Assembly: GCA_963745945.1 (NCBI GenBank)
Contig: CAVUZG010000002.1
Coordinates: 124,001 to 188,000, forward strand
Reading direction: 5' to 3'
DNA from: DATFVA01 sp963745945
GTDB taxonomy: Bacteria; Bacteroidota; Ignavibacteria; Ignavibacteriales; Ignavibacteriaceae
Length of the DNA: 64,000 nucleotides
Under the pieces are notes generated by a model. The model had not been told where the DNA came from. It saw only the letters and a program-made list of their open reading frames with translations, and ran no database searches. The translations under genes were made by a program, and so were the position numbers. Positions within the stretch are counted from its first letter, which is position 1. The number at the start of each line of letters is the position of its first letter. Positions 1 through 9,374 of this stretch are shown one piece after another.

Positions 1-62
1 AGATATCTTTTTTTTCTTATGAATGAGATTTCTCTCCCCGCTCCGCGGGAATCGAAATGACT
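1..62. repeat. REP-like palindromic elements at window edge
   Basis: Two abutting units of the dispersed palindromic family that recurs throughout the window: a GATATCTT end at 2-9, then a complete unit from AGATTTCTC (about 27) to TCGAAATGAC (ends 62) with an inner CCCCGC/GCGGG hairpin. The outer arms ATTTC and GAAAT can pair. The sequence after it (about 95-146) is a CT-rich stretch related to the polypyrimidine repeats at 29.1 and 34.5 kb. Confidence 0.8.
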
Positions 63-146
63 GGTGATTAATTTGTTCCCTTCTTTTACTGACTGCTGAC
101 CTCCCTCTCCCTAAGTTCCTTCGTCTCTCAGTCTCCCCTACTCCGC

Positions 147-1247
147 CTACGAGCTTCTCTGCCGCTTTAATACAATATTCTTAAAGATCAGCCAGAGATA
201 TATCATATCTGTCCGAACAGGATTTTTAGAATAACTATCAAGGTAACGTGATTCCGATTCCATTATTTCCGGAAGGGTTTTGGGCATATCTGCATAGTAA
301 GGAGGTACCAGTCCGGGTTTGAATTTAAATCGTTTCTGCTTGTGCTCTTCAGTATAAAGACTAAGATAATGAGGGCTTAACGGCCTGACGCCGACAAGTT
401 TAAGATCACCTTTTATAAAATTAAAGATCATCGGAAGCTCATCTATCCATAATTTCCGCAAAAATCTTCCCCAACTCGTAATGCGGAAATCTTTATTGAA
501 CTTTCCGCCTTCTTTAAGATTATTCTGTTTAAAAACATATTCCTGTACATATTCCGCATAGGGATGCATAGTACGGATTTTATATACACTTATTGGTTTA
601 CCATTCTTACCAATCCTGTTAAGCTTAACGATAAGACCATAGCTTGGATGTTCATCATAGGCAGGACCGCTGATATTTTTTGCAGCAAAATAAAGTTTTC
701 CATCGATTTCTTTAAATGATAAAATCTTAAAACCGCAGGAAAAAAGTCTTCCGAATGTTTCAGATTTTGAAAGGACCCTGTTTCTTCCTTTTGAAAGAGC
801 AAAATAAATTTTACGTGTCGGTTTCCATTTTGGTAATATTCTTTTGTAGATAAAATCTAAAAAATAAAAATGGCGAGCAACAAACGGGGTAAACTTCCTG
901 TAGATTCTTTCCTTCCGCAGTTCAATTGTTTCAACACACCCGATATATACTCCATCATAAGGAAGAATTGCGTTTACAGTTTCAAAGAATTTATTCAGGT
1001 GTCGGATATCATTAATTCTTTTCAGGTTTACAATGTTTAAAGTTTCACTATCTTTTAATGCTTCAATTTCAAAACGCGACTGAACTTCAACTATTTTCGT
1101 TTGCCCGGGAGAAGAATCGATATTAGCCGAGATAAACTCTGAAAGCTCCTGCGGAACATTATTAATGTAAGTGAAACTTTTTTCCTTTGCGGGAAAGGAA
1201 AATGATTGTAAAACTACTTCACCTGAATTTCGTACAGAATCGCGCAT
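147..1247 (-). CDS. Bacterial sugar transferase (undecaprenyl-phosphate glycosyl-1-phosphate transferase type)
   Basis: This protein of 366 residues is predicted to load the first sugar phosphate of an O-antigen or exopolysaccharide unit onto undecaprenyl phosphate at the inner membrane. The family signatures are in the C-terminal half: VYKIRTM (residues 221-227), WIDELPMIFNF (267-277) and the following KGDLKLVGVRPL (to 290), then KPGL. The first ~200 residues form a soluble-looking domain. I see no multi-helix membrane region as in WbaP, so membrane attachment would rely on the catalytic domain itself, as in short PglC-like enzymes. An in-frame stop lies five codons upstream of the ATG, so the start cannot be far off. 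It is separated by repeats from the main polysaccharide cluster at 6.6-28 kb but probably works with it. The specific sugar cannot be told from the sequence. Confidence 0.88.
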   Translation of the reverse strand: MRDSVRNSGEVVLQSFSFPAKEKSFTYINNVPQELSEFISANIDSSPGQTKIVEVQSRFEIEALKDSETLNIVNLKRINDIRHLNKFFETVNAILPYDGVYIGCVETIELRKERIYRKFTPFVARHFYFLDFIYKRILPKWKPTRKIYFALSKGRNRVLSKSETFGRLFSCGFKILSFKEIDGKLYFAAKNISGPAYDEHPSYGLIVKLNRIGKNGKPISVYKIRTMHPYAEYVQEYVFKQNNLKEGGKFNKDFRITSWGRFLRKLWIDELPMIFNFIKGDLKLVGVRPLSPHYLSLYTEEHKQKRFKFKPGLVPPYYADMPKTLPEIMESESRYLDSYSKNPVRTDMIYLWLIFKNIVLKRQRSS

Positions 1248-1399
1248 CCCGAAATACCCCTATGGTTTAATTATATTATTGTATAAAGTTTATTCATTTG
1301 TTCCTGCTTATCAAATACTCTGCCGGTTAATTAGTAAGGATTATTCAAAAAAAGTGAGTACAACTGATCTTGTTTTTACTGAAGATGCCCATTCAACGT

Positions 1400-2740
1400 A
1401 AAAACTATACAAATTTACACCGAGTTTCTCACATTTCAAAATCAATTTAATTATCATTTCTTCAGAAAGGATATTGTGATATTAGTACATTTAAGGCCGG
1501 GTAAGGAGAGATGGCTGTGCCAGAGAAAGATTTCTCTCTATCATCCGAAATGACTGCAAGTGGTACTCGTCATTTCGAAGGAGGAACGACTGAGAAATCT
1601 TAAGGAACCGTTTGAGGAAAGATTTCTCTCCCGATAAACCTGCCTACCCGTCTTCGACGAGGTAAACCGGCAGGCAGGCGCAATACTTTTTATGTGCGGG
1701 GAAAAAGGAAGGAAAGATTTTAAGAAAGAGATTCTGATATTCATCAGAATGACCCGAAGATCATTCTTCGATCCGCCTAAAGGCGAGACAGGCAAGCCCA
1801 GGATGACGGGATACACAAGATTTCTCTCCCGACCGTCGGGATTCGATATGACACTCCCTTATTTTAATCGTTAATCAAGCACCGTCATTTCGATGGAGCG
1901 AAGCGACTGAGAAATCTAACGCCCAAAAAGATTTCTCCTCCCTTAGGGTCGTCGAAATGACTCGAGAATGAAGATCGTCATATCGACGAATTATATGTGG
2001 AGATATCTTTTCTTTGGTGAATAAGATTTCTCTCCCGACAGATCGGGATCGAAATGACTGGTGAATGAAGGTTGTCATATCGACGATCCTGCTTTAAGCA
2101 GGTGAGGAGATATCTTTTCCTCTGCATAAGATTTCTCTCCCCGCTCCGCGGGAATCGAAATGACGAGAGAGGAGATTCTGATATTCATCAGAATGACACG
2201 GTGTTCGTCCTTCGATCCGCCTGAAGGCGAGACAGGCAAGCTAAGGATGACGGGATACACAAGATTTCTCACCCGACAAGTCGGGATTCGAAATGACTGG
2301 TGAAGGAGGGTCGTCATATCGACGAATAGAATGAGGAGATATCTTTTCATAGAGAGAATAGGATTTCTCCCTCCGGTCGAAATGACTGCAAGTGGTATCC
2401 GTCATTTCGATGGAGGAGCGACTGCCCGTCCGCCTCTAGCGGAAGATATCTTTTCCTGGGGTGTAAGATTTCTCGTCGTTCCGCTAAAGCGGAACTCACT
2501 CGAAATGACACTACCAATTTATAAACTTGCCTGACAGCAGTCAGGATATCAATTAAAACAGAGCAGTGTCATATCGAATCCCGGTTTAGCGGGGTGAGAT
2601 ATCTATCGTCAACAGCTGCGTAAGATTTCTCTCCCCGCTCCGCGGGAATCGAAATGACCCATCCTTTGGAAATGATTTCTCTCTAGTGCCCGAAATGACA
2701 GGCACTTCTTTTTTTAGTAAATTTATCCCTAAACAAACAC
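1400..2740. repeat. Gene-free block of REP-like palindromic repeats
   Basis: About twenty units of the AGATTTCTC...TCGAAATGAC and AGATATCT...CGATATGAC families lie here in alternating orientation, for example about 1568-1602, 1885-1919, 2024-2058, 2074-2119, 2129-2164, 2260-2295, 2567-2603 and 2627-2662. Many neighbours face each other (…ATGAC then GTCAT…), giving long inverted pairs. Two further unit types are present: ATTCTGAT/ATCAGAAT hairpins (about 1732, 2165) and the TCCTTCGAT…AGGATGACG type (about 1770, 2205). Short open frames here are translations of repeats and not genes. Confidence 0.85.
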
Positions 2741-2750
2741 CCGTAACATA

Positions 2751-4022
2751 TTGACAGACTATAAAACCTATTTAAGAGAATTCTTACTCGTTAACTTTTT
2801 TATACTGGATGTATTCGCTGCAACCATTTCACACTTTACAATAACATTGTTTATTCTGAAAATATTATGCAGTGCAGTACTTCTCTCACTAATACTTTAT
2901 GATATTCACCTTGCAAAGAACAGGCTGAATACAGCAGACTCGGTTGTAAAAGAACCTTCCGAGTTAAATATTGCTGGGGTTCAGGGAAAGGAATCCTCTC
3001 TCTGCTGTTTTCAAAAAGACTTAATATTTTATTCGGCATACTTACAGCATGGTTTGCTGTTACACTTACATACTCTTCCAATCCCGGTTACGGTGCACTT
3101 AAACTTTTAAATTTTTTAGTGGGCTGTGTACCTGCAGTATATGCATTCGGTTATCTTATAAGAACATTATCCCGCCGCCGCGTAAAAGTATTTTTAATTT
3201 CCGTAATTACTTTTTCAGTTTTATCTGTTATAGCTGTCTTAATCATCCGCCCGTTCCATTACCTTGGTTCATTTAATATAAGTGTTACCGACTGGAGCCA
3301 CGTTATATACGGCAGGTTTATCGGAAGCGTGTTTCTTGTGCTTGCCTTTTTCCAGCTTTCAGCGGAAGACAGGAACAGGATTATCTTTCTTTTCTGGGGT
3401 GTGTTGTTTTCTTTTACAGGACTTCTTTTAAGCGGCTACAGGGCAGGTACAATCGGAGCTGCAGGTATTGCGGTTCTTTTTATTTTCTTTCTTTTATTTA
3501 CAAAAAAACTGAAGCCGTTCAATTTTATTTTGTTTGCAGCAGCCTGCGCAATCGGGATATTTACAATAATATATCTTCGTACCGGGCAGCAATCCAGTTA
3601 CAGCAAGATACTCAGTGCTGCAGGATTATGAAGGAATGGAATTTAAAGGTGATGAGTCTATTCAAAGTCATCTCGGCGGGTATGATGTTGCTGAGCAGAT
3701 GTTTTATGATAGCCCCGTTTACGGTGAGGGTTTCGGAAGCTTTAAGAATTATAACGGAAACAGTCTTTCAAACTATATAAACTATCCCCATAATATTTTT
3801 CTTGAGTTTGCATCGGAGCTTGGTGCGGCAGGACTGCTGGTATTTCTTTTTCTCCTGTATCTTATCTTTTATTATTCATACAGGTATTCACCGGTTATGA
3901 TATTCTTTTTCCTCTTTGCACTTTTCCTTGCACAGTTCTCCAAAGATATTTCATCGAATGTTTTGCTCTGGCTTGGATTAGGGACAATCGAATTGAAAAA
4001 TTCTGCAAAGCATAATAAATAA
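2751..4022 (+). pseudogene. O-antigen ligase / polymerase (Wzy_C-like), split by two frameshifts
   Basis: A polytopic membrane protein of the O-antigen ligase family reads across three frames. The first frame (2751-~2990) is hydrophobic. The second reads from about 2995 through SSNPGYGALKLLNFLVGC to about 3615. The third carries the family C-terminal signature, with SPVYGEGFGSF and then NYPHNIFLEFASELGAAG before two more membrane segments. The first shift sits in a TCTCTCTC run near 2993-3000 and the second near 3615-3625. Such proteins ligate or polymerise lipid-linked polysaccharide in the periplasmic face of the inner membrane. The first codon is uncertain (TTG at 2751 is the earliest in-frame choice seen). 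Either the gene is dead or the assembly has two indels. The protein-level signal is too well conserved in all three pieces for an old pseudogene. Confidence 0.75.
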
Positions 4023-4284
4023 AAAAACCAGAGCGATCGGGGTAAAAATTAATTGAGATATTTTTTAAATAATTATTCGATTTTGTTTTCTAATCATATT
4101 TTTTAGTGAAAAAAGTTTACTATTTGTTTACTTTAGCACGCAGGAGGCTTTTAGAAATTTGACCGTATCTTTATTGATTGAACAGCCTTATAAGCCAATA
4201 TTTTAATAAATGTATTACCCCGATTTTAAAATTTTACTGAAATTTAACTATTTTATAAGAGGAAAAATATCAAAGGGATAACTG

Positions 4285-4695
4285 ATGTTAAGTCGTAAAA
4301 CAATAGATAAGTTTATTGAGCTGAGGGTTGACGGGAATTCTTATGACGAAATAAGTAATACATTAAAGGTGAGTAAACCCACTCTTATTAAATGGGGCAG
4401 GTTATATAAAAATGAAATTACTTATACCAGGGAGTACCTTACCAGCCGGCTTGCCGAAAAAATAGCAAATAAGAACAAAGACCTGATAAATAATATTGCT
4501 CTTAATATAAACCGGGCAGAAACATCCAAAGAATTTCCAGATGAAGTGAAGGGAAAATTTATTGATAAATCTTTTAAAAAGCTGGGGGATATTTTTAAGG
4601 TTGAGGTAAGAAATATTGTTCTTTCGATGAACGAAAACGGGGATATTACAAGGGTGGAAGTGAATACGGACAGGAGCGGGATGACGGAGGGCTGA
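4285..4695 (+). CDS. Small helix-turn-helix protein of unknown function
   Basis: The 136-residue product opens with a recombinase- or terminase-like helix-turn-helix, residues about 6-40, including DEISNTLKVSKPTLIKWGR. A charged helical middle and a C-terminal stretch (FKVEVRNIVLSMNENGD) follow. It could be a DNA-binding accessory protein of a mobile element, but no partner is adjacent and no family is recognised beyond the HTH. A purine-rich AAAGGGA lies about 8 bases before the ATG. The last codons (residues 128-136) already read into the polypurine repeat that follows, so the native C-terminus may have been replaced by the repeat. Confidence 0.6.
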   Translation: MLSRKTIDKFIELRVDGNSYDEISNTLKVSKPTLIKWGRLYKNEITYTREYLTSRLAEKIANKNKDLINNIALNINRAETSKEFPDEVKGKFIDKSFKKLGDIFKVEVRNIVLSMNENGDITRVEVNTDRSGMTEG

Positions 4696-4745
4696 GAGAG
4701 GGAGACGGAGGGCGGAGGACGGAAGTCGGAGGTCGGAGAGATTAG
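4676..4745 (+). repeat. Polypurine GGAGGNCGGAG-type short tandem repeat
   Basis: Degenerate tandem copies of an 8-10 base purine unit (GGAGGACGG, GAAGTCGG, AGGTCGGAG) run from the end of the HTH gene to about 4743. The complementary CT-rich form (CTCCGACCTC, CTTCTGACCTC) recurs at about 29065-29130 and 34520-34640, and weakly at 95-146. It is a dispersed simple-sequence family rather than a coding tail. Confidence 0.7.
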
Positions 4746-4758
4746 GTATACAGGTGAA

Positions 4759-4870
4759 TTTTCGATTTAATATTGTCGATTGACGAATATTAATCAAACC
4801 CAACCTTATTCTCAATCAAAGGCAGATCCGTCTGTGAGGGAATTCATCAATCGAAAATAATCAATCCTTA
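4759..4870. repeat. ATTCATCAATCGA repeat copies, left of the four-helix-bundle gene
   Basis: Copies in both orientations (TTGTCGATTGACGAAT near 4775-4790, and GAATTCATCAATCGAAAAT near 4840-4858). The same motif forms a tandem array on the other side of the gene at 5373-5469. The gene is therefore bracketed by one repeat family. Confidence 0.65.
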
Positions 4871-4879
4871 ATTTTTCTT

Positions 4880-5233
4880 TCACAAATTTCTTTTTGCTGT
4901 TTTTCTGGATGCAATAAAAATTGATGCCAGCTCGTGAGCTTCATTTTTAATTTGTCTGACTTCATCCGTTAATAGAAGTTGTTCATCAATCGTAAATTCC
5001 AACCAGAATTCAGTTTCATCACATTCTTCAATAACTATACTGATTTTAGATATAAAAGAAGCTTTACTTTGTGATAAACAAACCGCCCTGTAATTCGCTG
5101 CAACAGAAGTACTGGATCTGATTAATTGACCTTTTATATGGTTACCAAGATAGGTGTTAGGAAGTGCAGCTGCCACCTTTACGCAACGATGGGCAAATTG
5201 TTTGGTTCTGTTTATTAGATCCGTTTTTTTCAT
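4880..5233 (-). CDS. Four-helix-bundle protein (S23 / 23S rRNA intervening-sequence protein family)
   Basis: This 117-residue all-helical protein belongs to the family first found inside 23S rRNA intervening sequences and related to Avd of diversity-generating retroelements. The pattern is typical: an amphipathic helix 1 with FAHRCVKVAAALPN, then NHIKGQLIRSSTSVAANYRAVC, a third helix with FISKISIVIEECDETEFWLE, and a fourth with DEVRQIKNEAHELASIFIAS. Family members form pentameric barrels that bind nucleic acid; the cellular role of stand-alone members is unknown. No rRNA or retroelement is nearby. It stands alone on the minus strand between two clusters of ATTCATCAATCGA repeats, which suggests a small mobile or repeat-associated cassette. 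Confidence 0.88.
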   Translation of the reverse strand: MKKTDLINRTKQFAHRCVKVAAALPNTYLGNHIKGQLIRSSTSVAANYRAVCLSQSKASFISKISIVIEECDETEFWLEFTIDEQLLLTDEVRQIKNEAHELASIFIASRKTAKRNL

Positions 5234-5372
5234 CGCTCCCTGGTCCCTTTTTTTAATTTTTTAGCATTAATTCATAATTCGCCTTTATATTAATGCCCGA
5301 TTTACTGTTGCTTATTGCAGGGGCTTCTGTTATAAAGATGAATTGTAGAATAAAGAATATTTTTCTAACCCA

Positions 5373-5469
5373 ACATTCTTCAATCAACATTCATCAATCG
5401 ACAATCAACATTCATCAATCAACATTTATCAATCGACATTCATCAATCGACAATCCTCAATTGTCAATC
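5373..5469 (+). repeat. Tandem ATTCATCAATCGACAATC array
   Basis: Six or so degenerate copies of a 12-19 base unit (CAACATTCATCAATCGA, CAATCAACATTCATCAATC) sit upstream of the four-helix-bundle gene. Copies touch each other and differ by small changes, and there are no unique spacers, so this is not a CRISPR. Confidence 0.8.
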
Positions 5470-5525
5470 CACCTCCCCTACCCTCTTACCAGTACTTCTT
5501 TTCACAATGATTCTTAATATTCTGC
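5467..5525 (-). pseudogene. Duplicated 3' end of the polysaccharide deacetylase gene
   Basis: About 57 bases are nearly identical to 6563-6619, which is the last ~45 bases of the deacetylase gene plus its stop and flank. This copy still shows the terminal codons for VLVRG and stop, but a one-base insertion disrupts the frame further in. It marks a second endpoint of the gene on the far side of the repeat array at 5590-6562, implying a duplication or repeat expansion that split an ancestral junction. Confidence 0.75.
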
Positions 5526-5589
5526 TTAAGAAAAAAGATCAAAGTATAAAGTAAAAAGTTAAATTTGTTATTTAATTTTTCGAATAAAT

Positions 5590-6562
5590 TTTATACATCT
5601 AAGAGCAAAGTTTTTAGGAGGAGATTTCTCTCCCGATAAACCTGCCTACCCGTCTTCGACGAGGTAAACCGGCAGGCAGGGTCGAAATGACGAGAGAAGA
5701 GATTCTGATATTCATCAGAATGACAAAGTGTTCGTCCTTCGATTTGCCTGAAGGCGAGACAGGCAAGCTCAGGATGACGAGATACACTAAGATTTCTCAC
5801 CCGACAAGTCGGGATTCGAAATGACTGGTGAAGGAGGGTCGTCATATCGACGATCCTGCTTTTAGCAGGTGATAGCCTGTCCGCCTCTGGCGGAAGATAT
5901 CTTTTCCTCTGCATAAGATTTCTCTCCCCGCTCCGCGGGAATCGAAATGACGAGAGAAGAGATTCTGATATTCATCAGAATGACAAAGTGTTCGTCCTTC
6001 GATTCGCCTGAAGGCGAGACAGGCAAGCTAAGGATGACGGGATCATAAGATTTCTCTCCCGACAAGTCGGGATTCGAAATGACTGGTGAAGGAGGGTCGT
6101 CATATCGACGATCCTGCTTTTAGCAGGTGATAGCCTGTCCGCCTCTGGCGGAAGATATCTTTTCCTCTGCATAAGATTTCTCTCCCCGCTCCGCGGGAAT
6201 CGAAATGACGAGAGAAGAGATTCTGATATTCATCAGAATGACAAAGTGTTCGTCCTTCGATTTGCCTGAAGGCGAGACAGGCAAGCTAGGATGACGGGAT
6301 ACACAAGATTTCTCTACCCGACAAGTCTGGAACTGCCTGGCGGCAGTCAGGTTCGAAATGACTGGTGAAGGAGGGTCGTCATATCGACGATCCTGCTTTT
6401 AGCAGGTGATAGCCTGTCCGCCTCTGGCGGAAGATATCTTTTCCTCTGCATAAGATTTCTCTCCCCGCTCCGCGGGAATCGAAATGACGAGAGAGGAGAT
6501 TCTGATATTCATCAGAATGACAAAGTGTTCGTCCTTCGATCCGCCTGAAGGCGAGACAGGCA
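5590..6562. repeat. Tandem array of ~260-280 bp composite palindromic units
   Basis: Three near-identical copies plus partial ones. Each unit contains in order an AGATTTCTCTCCCCGC hairpin unit, an ATTCTGAT/ATCAGAAT hairpin, the TTCGAT..GCCTGAAGGCGAGACAGG unit, an AGATTTCTCACCCGACAAG unit, and a GTCATATCGACG…GATATCTT unit with a CCGCCTCTGGCGG hairpin. The landmark TCCTCTGCATAAG occurs near 5905, 6164 and 6441. A related single unit is at about 2060-2350. Open frames of 65-107 codons in this stretch are repeat translations. Confidence 0.9.
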
Positions 6563-6573
6563 ATCCACCGCCC

Positions 6574-7386
6574 CTACCCTCTTACCAGTACTCTTTTCAC
6601 AATGTTCTTAATATTCTGACCTACAAGCTGTTTCGTCCATATTACAAGGTTGTCGCTCCAGCGTTCCGGGTGAATGGTGAACATAATTTTAGGCGGGAGC
6701 TGTCCCACATTATTTATTATATCATTTGTTGTACGGAAGTTGAAGTTATGGGCTGAGTTAACTTTATCACGTATGCTTACACTCTCACCGTTCCATCTTC
6801 TTCCGGTATCGGTGAAGTACGCAAACTCATCCCACGGAGTATCGTAATAAGCCGCTGCTGTTATACCAAGTGTACGGTAATCGTATTTCTGCCAGATGAG
6901 CCTGTTATCGTATCTTGACAGCGGGGAACCGTGCATACATATAGTTTTTACGGGATAAATTTTCCTCATTATTTCAAGATTGGTTTTGAATGATTCCCAC
7001 GCCGCATCTATTAATTTGTCTGTAAACCCTTCTCTTAATCCTGTTTTATCAAATTGGATTTTTCCGTCCTGTGTGTTCTTCAGAACCAGGTCCACATCCT
7101 CGTAATGGTAACCTATTTCGTGACTTAAAAGTGCAATACTCCTCATTATTTCAATATCAAAAGATTCCGGTACAATACGAAAATAATAAGTGCCCCGTAT
7201 TTCTAATTCCGTTTCTATCTCAGCCATCATCAATGCATTCTCAGGTAACCTGTCAACATCGTGCCTTAATATTATAGTAGATTCCTCCTTACCGTTGTTA
7301 TGGTAATCCAGGAAAGGCTTAAAAATGTACCCTCTGCCTTTAAGAGCACTTAATAAATTTCTGTATGTGTCTTTTGTAAAATCCAT
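6574..7386 (-). CDS. Polysaccharide deacetylase-like (NodB-fold) protein
   Basis: The 270-residue protein has the first metal-binding motif of carbohydrate esterase family 4, ILRHDVDR (residues about 39-46), then EIGYHYEDVD, where the His would complete the site, and MHGSPLSRYD and MFTIHPERWSD near the C-terminus. Related genes in O-antigen and exopolysaccharide clusters are annotated as deacetylase-like proteins acting on a nucleotide or lipid-linked sugar. No signal peptide is visible, so it is probably cytoplasmic. It is the last gene of the leftward polysaccharide cluster. Its 3' end abuts the repeat array, and a copy of that end lies beyond the array. There is a weak Shine-Dalgarno signal, as is usual in this genome. 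Confidence 0.75.
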   Translation of the reverse strand: MDFTKDTYRNLLSALKGRGYIFKPFLDYHNNGKEESTIILRHDVDRLPENALMMAEIETELEIRGTYYFRIVPESFDIEIMRSIALLSHEIGYHYEDVDLVLKNTQDGKIQFDKTGLREGFTDKLIDAAWESFKTNLEIMRKIYPVKTICMHGSPLSRYDNRLIWQKYDYRTLGITAAAYYDTPWDEFAYFTDTGRRWNGESVSIRDKVNSAHNFNFRTTNDIINNVGQLPPKIMFTIHPERWSDNLVIWTKQLVGQNIKNIVKRVLVRG

Positions 7387-7556
7387 AAATTAAAGATGAA
7401 AGAAAAAAGGATAAAAAAAGAAGAACAAAGTTCAATCCTCAAATACTGCAATTTTGGAATTCTTTTACGGGTAAATTAAGGAAAAGTTAGATTTGTACAA
7501 ACGGTTTGAATTGTTGACTTACGACCAGCCCCTCTTCAATTTAGCAAAAAATATTG

Positions 7557-7780
7557 TTATCTAAAGTTATATTGATATTCAGGATTTTCCTTCATCACCT
7601 TTACACTTTCCGGGTAATGCTCTATAAACCAGACAAGGAAAGCTTTAGCATTGATGTATTCTGCTAGCATATTTTTTAATCAATTTTGCCATTAATATTT
7701 CTTCCTTGAAATAAAGGTGGTTTTCATATTTTGATTTTAGTGTTGTCAGAAGATATTCATATGCCGATTTTGTAAGTTAT
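7557..7780 (-). pseudogene. C-terminal fragment of a second DUF354-family gene
   Basis: The end of this fragment reads AFLVWFIEHYPESVKVM…NPEYQYNF and stop. It clearly parallels the tail of the DUF354 gene at 9375-10445 (AFTVWFVENYPESVKII…PKYQNRF). A further ~35 codons upstream (YEYLLTTLKSKYENHLYFKEE) also fit but need one frame change near 7660. No start or catalytic part remains. With the larger copy it brackets the ATP-grasp and HAD genes. Confidence 0.65.
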
Positions 7781-7782
7781 TC

Positions 7783-8346
7783 TTAGTTTAATAATTCATA
7801 ATTATTAAATAATTTCAAAAGATCTAAATCATAATGACTATCAGATATGGAAAAATTATAACTATAAACATTACTAGGGTATTCTTTTTGAAGGTTTATT
7901 ATTTTTTGTTTACCGTGATTATGATTAATGCTATTGTTCGTAATCACTGTAGAAATTGAACGCCACCCGATCTTTTTTGCTAATGGATCAATATAATCTG
8001 AAATAGAACCACTACAAAGAATGTTAATAGTATCTTCATCAGATTTTGAATCTATTTTTACAAATATATTTTGATTAATATCTGAATATATCATATTTAC
8101 AAAAGTTATAATTGTTTTTTCATAGTTCTTTTGTCTTCTACAATACAGAACGACATCTTTCTTGAATTCAGAGTTTGAGATAAATCGGAATAATCTTTTC
8201 AAGATTATAAATACTAAATAAGCTTTACCTTTTTTAATAAACTCAAACACATATGCTCTAAAGGAGTCATACCGAATTAGAGTTTTATCTAAATCAATAA
8301 CATTAATTTTCATCATAGAATTTTTCTTAAAATTATGCTTAGCCAT
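7783..8346 (-). CDS. HAD-superfamily hydrolase (HAD-IB-like)
   Basis: This 187-residue protein carries the HAD motif I VIDLDKTLIRYDS (Asp nucleophile and Asp+2) close to the N-terminus, a helical cap (YLVFIILKRLFRFI), a motif II-like CSGSISDYIDP, a Lys-containing HGKQK (motif III) and motif IV-like SISDSHYDLDLL. It would be a cytoplasmic phosphatase. In polysaccharide clusters such genes often process sugar or phospho-intermediates, but the substrate is not evident. Two internal Met codons (residues 11 and 12, immediately before KINVIDLDKT) are more likely starts than the first one. It follows the ATP-grasp gene by 48 bases on the same strand. Confidence 0.75.
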   Translation of the reverse strand: MAKHNFKKNSMMKINVIDLDKTLIRYDSFRAYVFEFIKKGKAYLVFIILKRLFRFISNSEFKKDVVLYCRRQKNYEKTIITFVNMIYSDINQNIFVKIDSKSDEDTINILCSGSISDYIDPLAKKIGWRSISTVITNNSINHNHGKQKIINLQKEYPSNVYSYNFSISDSHYDLDLLKLFNNYELLN

Positions 8347-8394
8347 CCTTTAGGATCATCCCATAAAGAAATATCCGCTTTGTTATTTCCAAAA

Positions 8395-9374
8395 TTACTT
8401 AAAAAAGTAATTGTACGATTTAAATTTCCCCCTTAGTAAATACATGAACAATGATGAATAAACTTGAGGCGATAAATATTTTTTAATATCTTTTTTCTTT
8501 TTAACTTCCGTTATTGTTTGACTTGCACCTAAAATTGGCTCAAAATAATTTACGCCATTTTGCAGACCTTGATTAATCGAACCCCATATTCGGGGATTCA
8601 CTTCAATTAAAACAAGCTCATCGTTGGGTTTTAATTTAAACTCAAACATAGCGAACCCTGTCCAAGGCAATACCTTTAATATCTTCTTAACTATTTAATT
8701 TCATTCTATTCATCATAGAAAGATTCACGATAACACACTTGAGCCACCGGATACTGGATATTCTCCCAAACGTTTATGTCCATATCCACCTATAATTTTA
8801 CCATTTTCAACAAATACAGAATAACCCACCCCAATACCTGGAATATATTCTTGCGATAAAATATTTTCTTTTCTCTTATATCTCTCTTTAACTTTTTCTA
8901 ATTCTATTTGATTAAATATATATTTAACACCCTTTGCGGACGATAAATTGGTTGGTTTTATAACACAGGGATATTTAGCTTCATTAATACTATCATAGGT
9001 TTCTGGAATTTGAACACTCAATTTTGCAGCTAATGACATTAACTTTTTTTTATCATTCAGATTATCAAATATTTCATAATCTCCCAAATAACTTAAACAA
9101 TTTCTAAATTTTTCTTTATGTTGTAAAATAGACTTAATACTTTCATTGATTACCGGGATGAATAAATTAATTTGATTTTTTTCAATGTAATTTAAATATC
9201 CATTAATATCATTAGAATTGATAATTAAATGTTCATCACTATATTTTGATCTAATGGTTCTTGTAAATTTCCGAAATCAAATGTATATATTTTTATATTA
9301 TGATATTTTTTTTTTAGAAACCTCGCGACAACAATTGCTTTATAACTGGAGATATCTCCCAATAAAATTTTCAC
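8395..9374 (-). pseudogene. ATP-grasp enzyme, frameshifted
   Basis: An ATP-grasp ligase (carboxylate-amine ligase type) is readable in at least three frames. It starts at a GTG at 9374 that directly follows the stop of the DUF354 gene, reads KILLGDISSYKAIVVARFL, changes frame near 9260-9275 into INLFIPVINESIKSILQHKEKF, and continues through YPCVIKPTNLSSAKGV (nucleotide-binding) and SQEYIPGIGVGYSVF. It shifts again between 8725 and 8671 and ends with the Mg-binding element LIEVNPRIWGS. The family joins a carboxylate to an amine or other nucleophile, and in surface-polysaccharide loci can attach amino acids to sugars. Disruption could be real or caused by homopolymer errors. Confidence 0.75.

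Noticed and set aside
1541..2534. Several frames of 60-91 codons on both strands
   Set aside because: They are translations of the palindromic repeats; the same peptides (for example VILMNIRIS) recur at 5.6-6.5 kb.
5373..5469. Short regular repeats as a CRISPR or iteron origin
   Set aside because: Units vary in length and sequence, have no spacers, and no replication or cas gene is adjacent.
5591..6172. Frames of 65-107 codons in the repeat array
   Set aside because: Identical peptides from tandem repeat units in two frames; no start signal or protein family.
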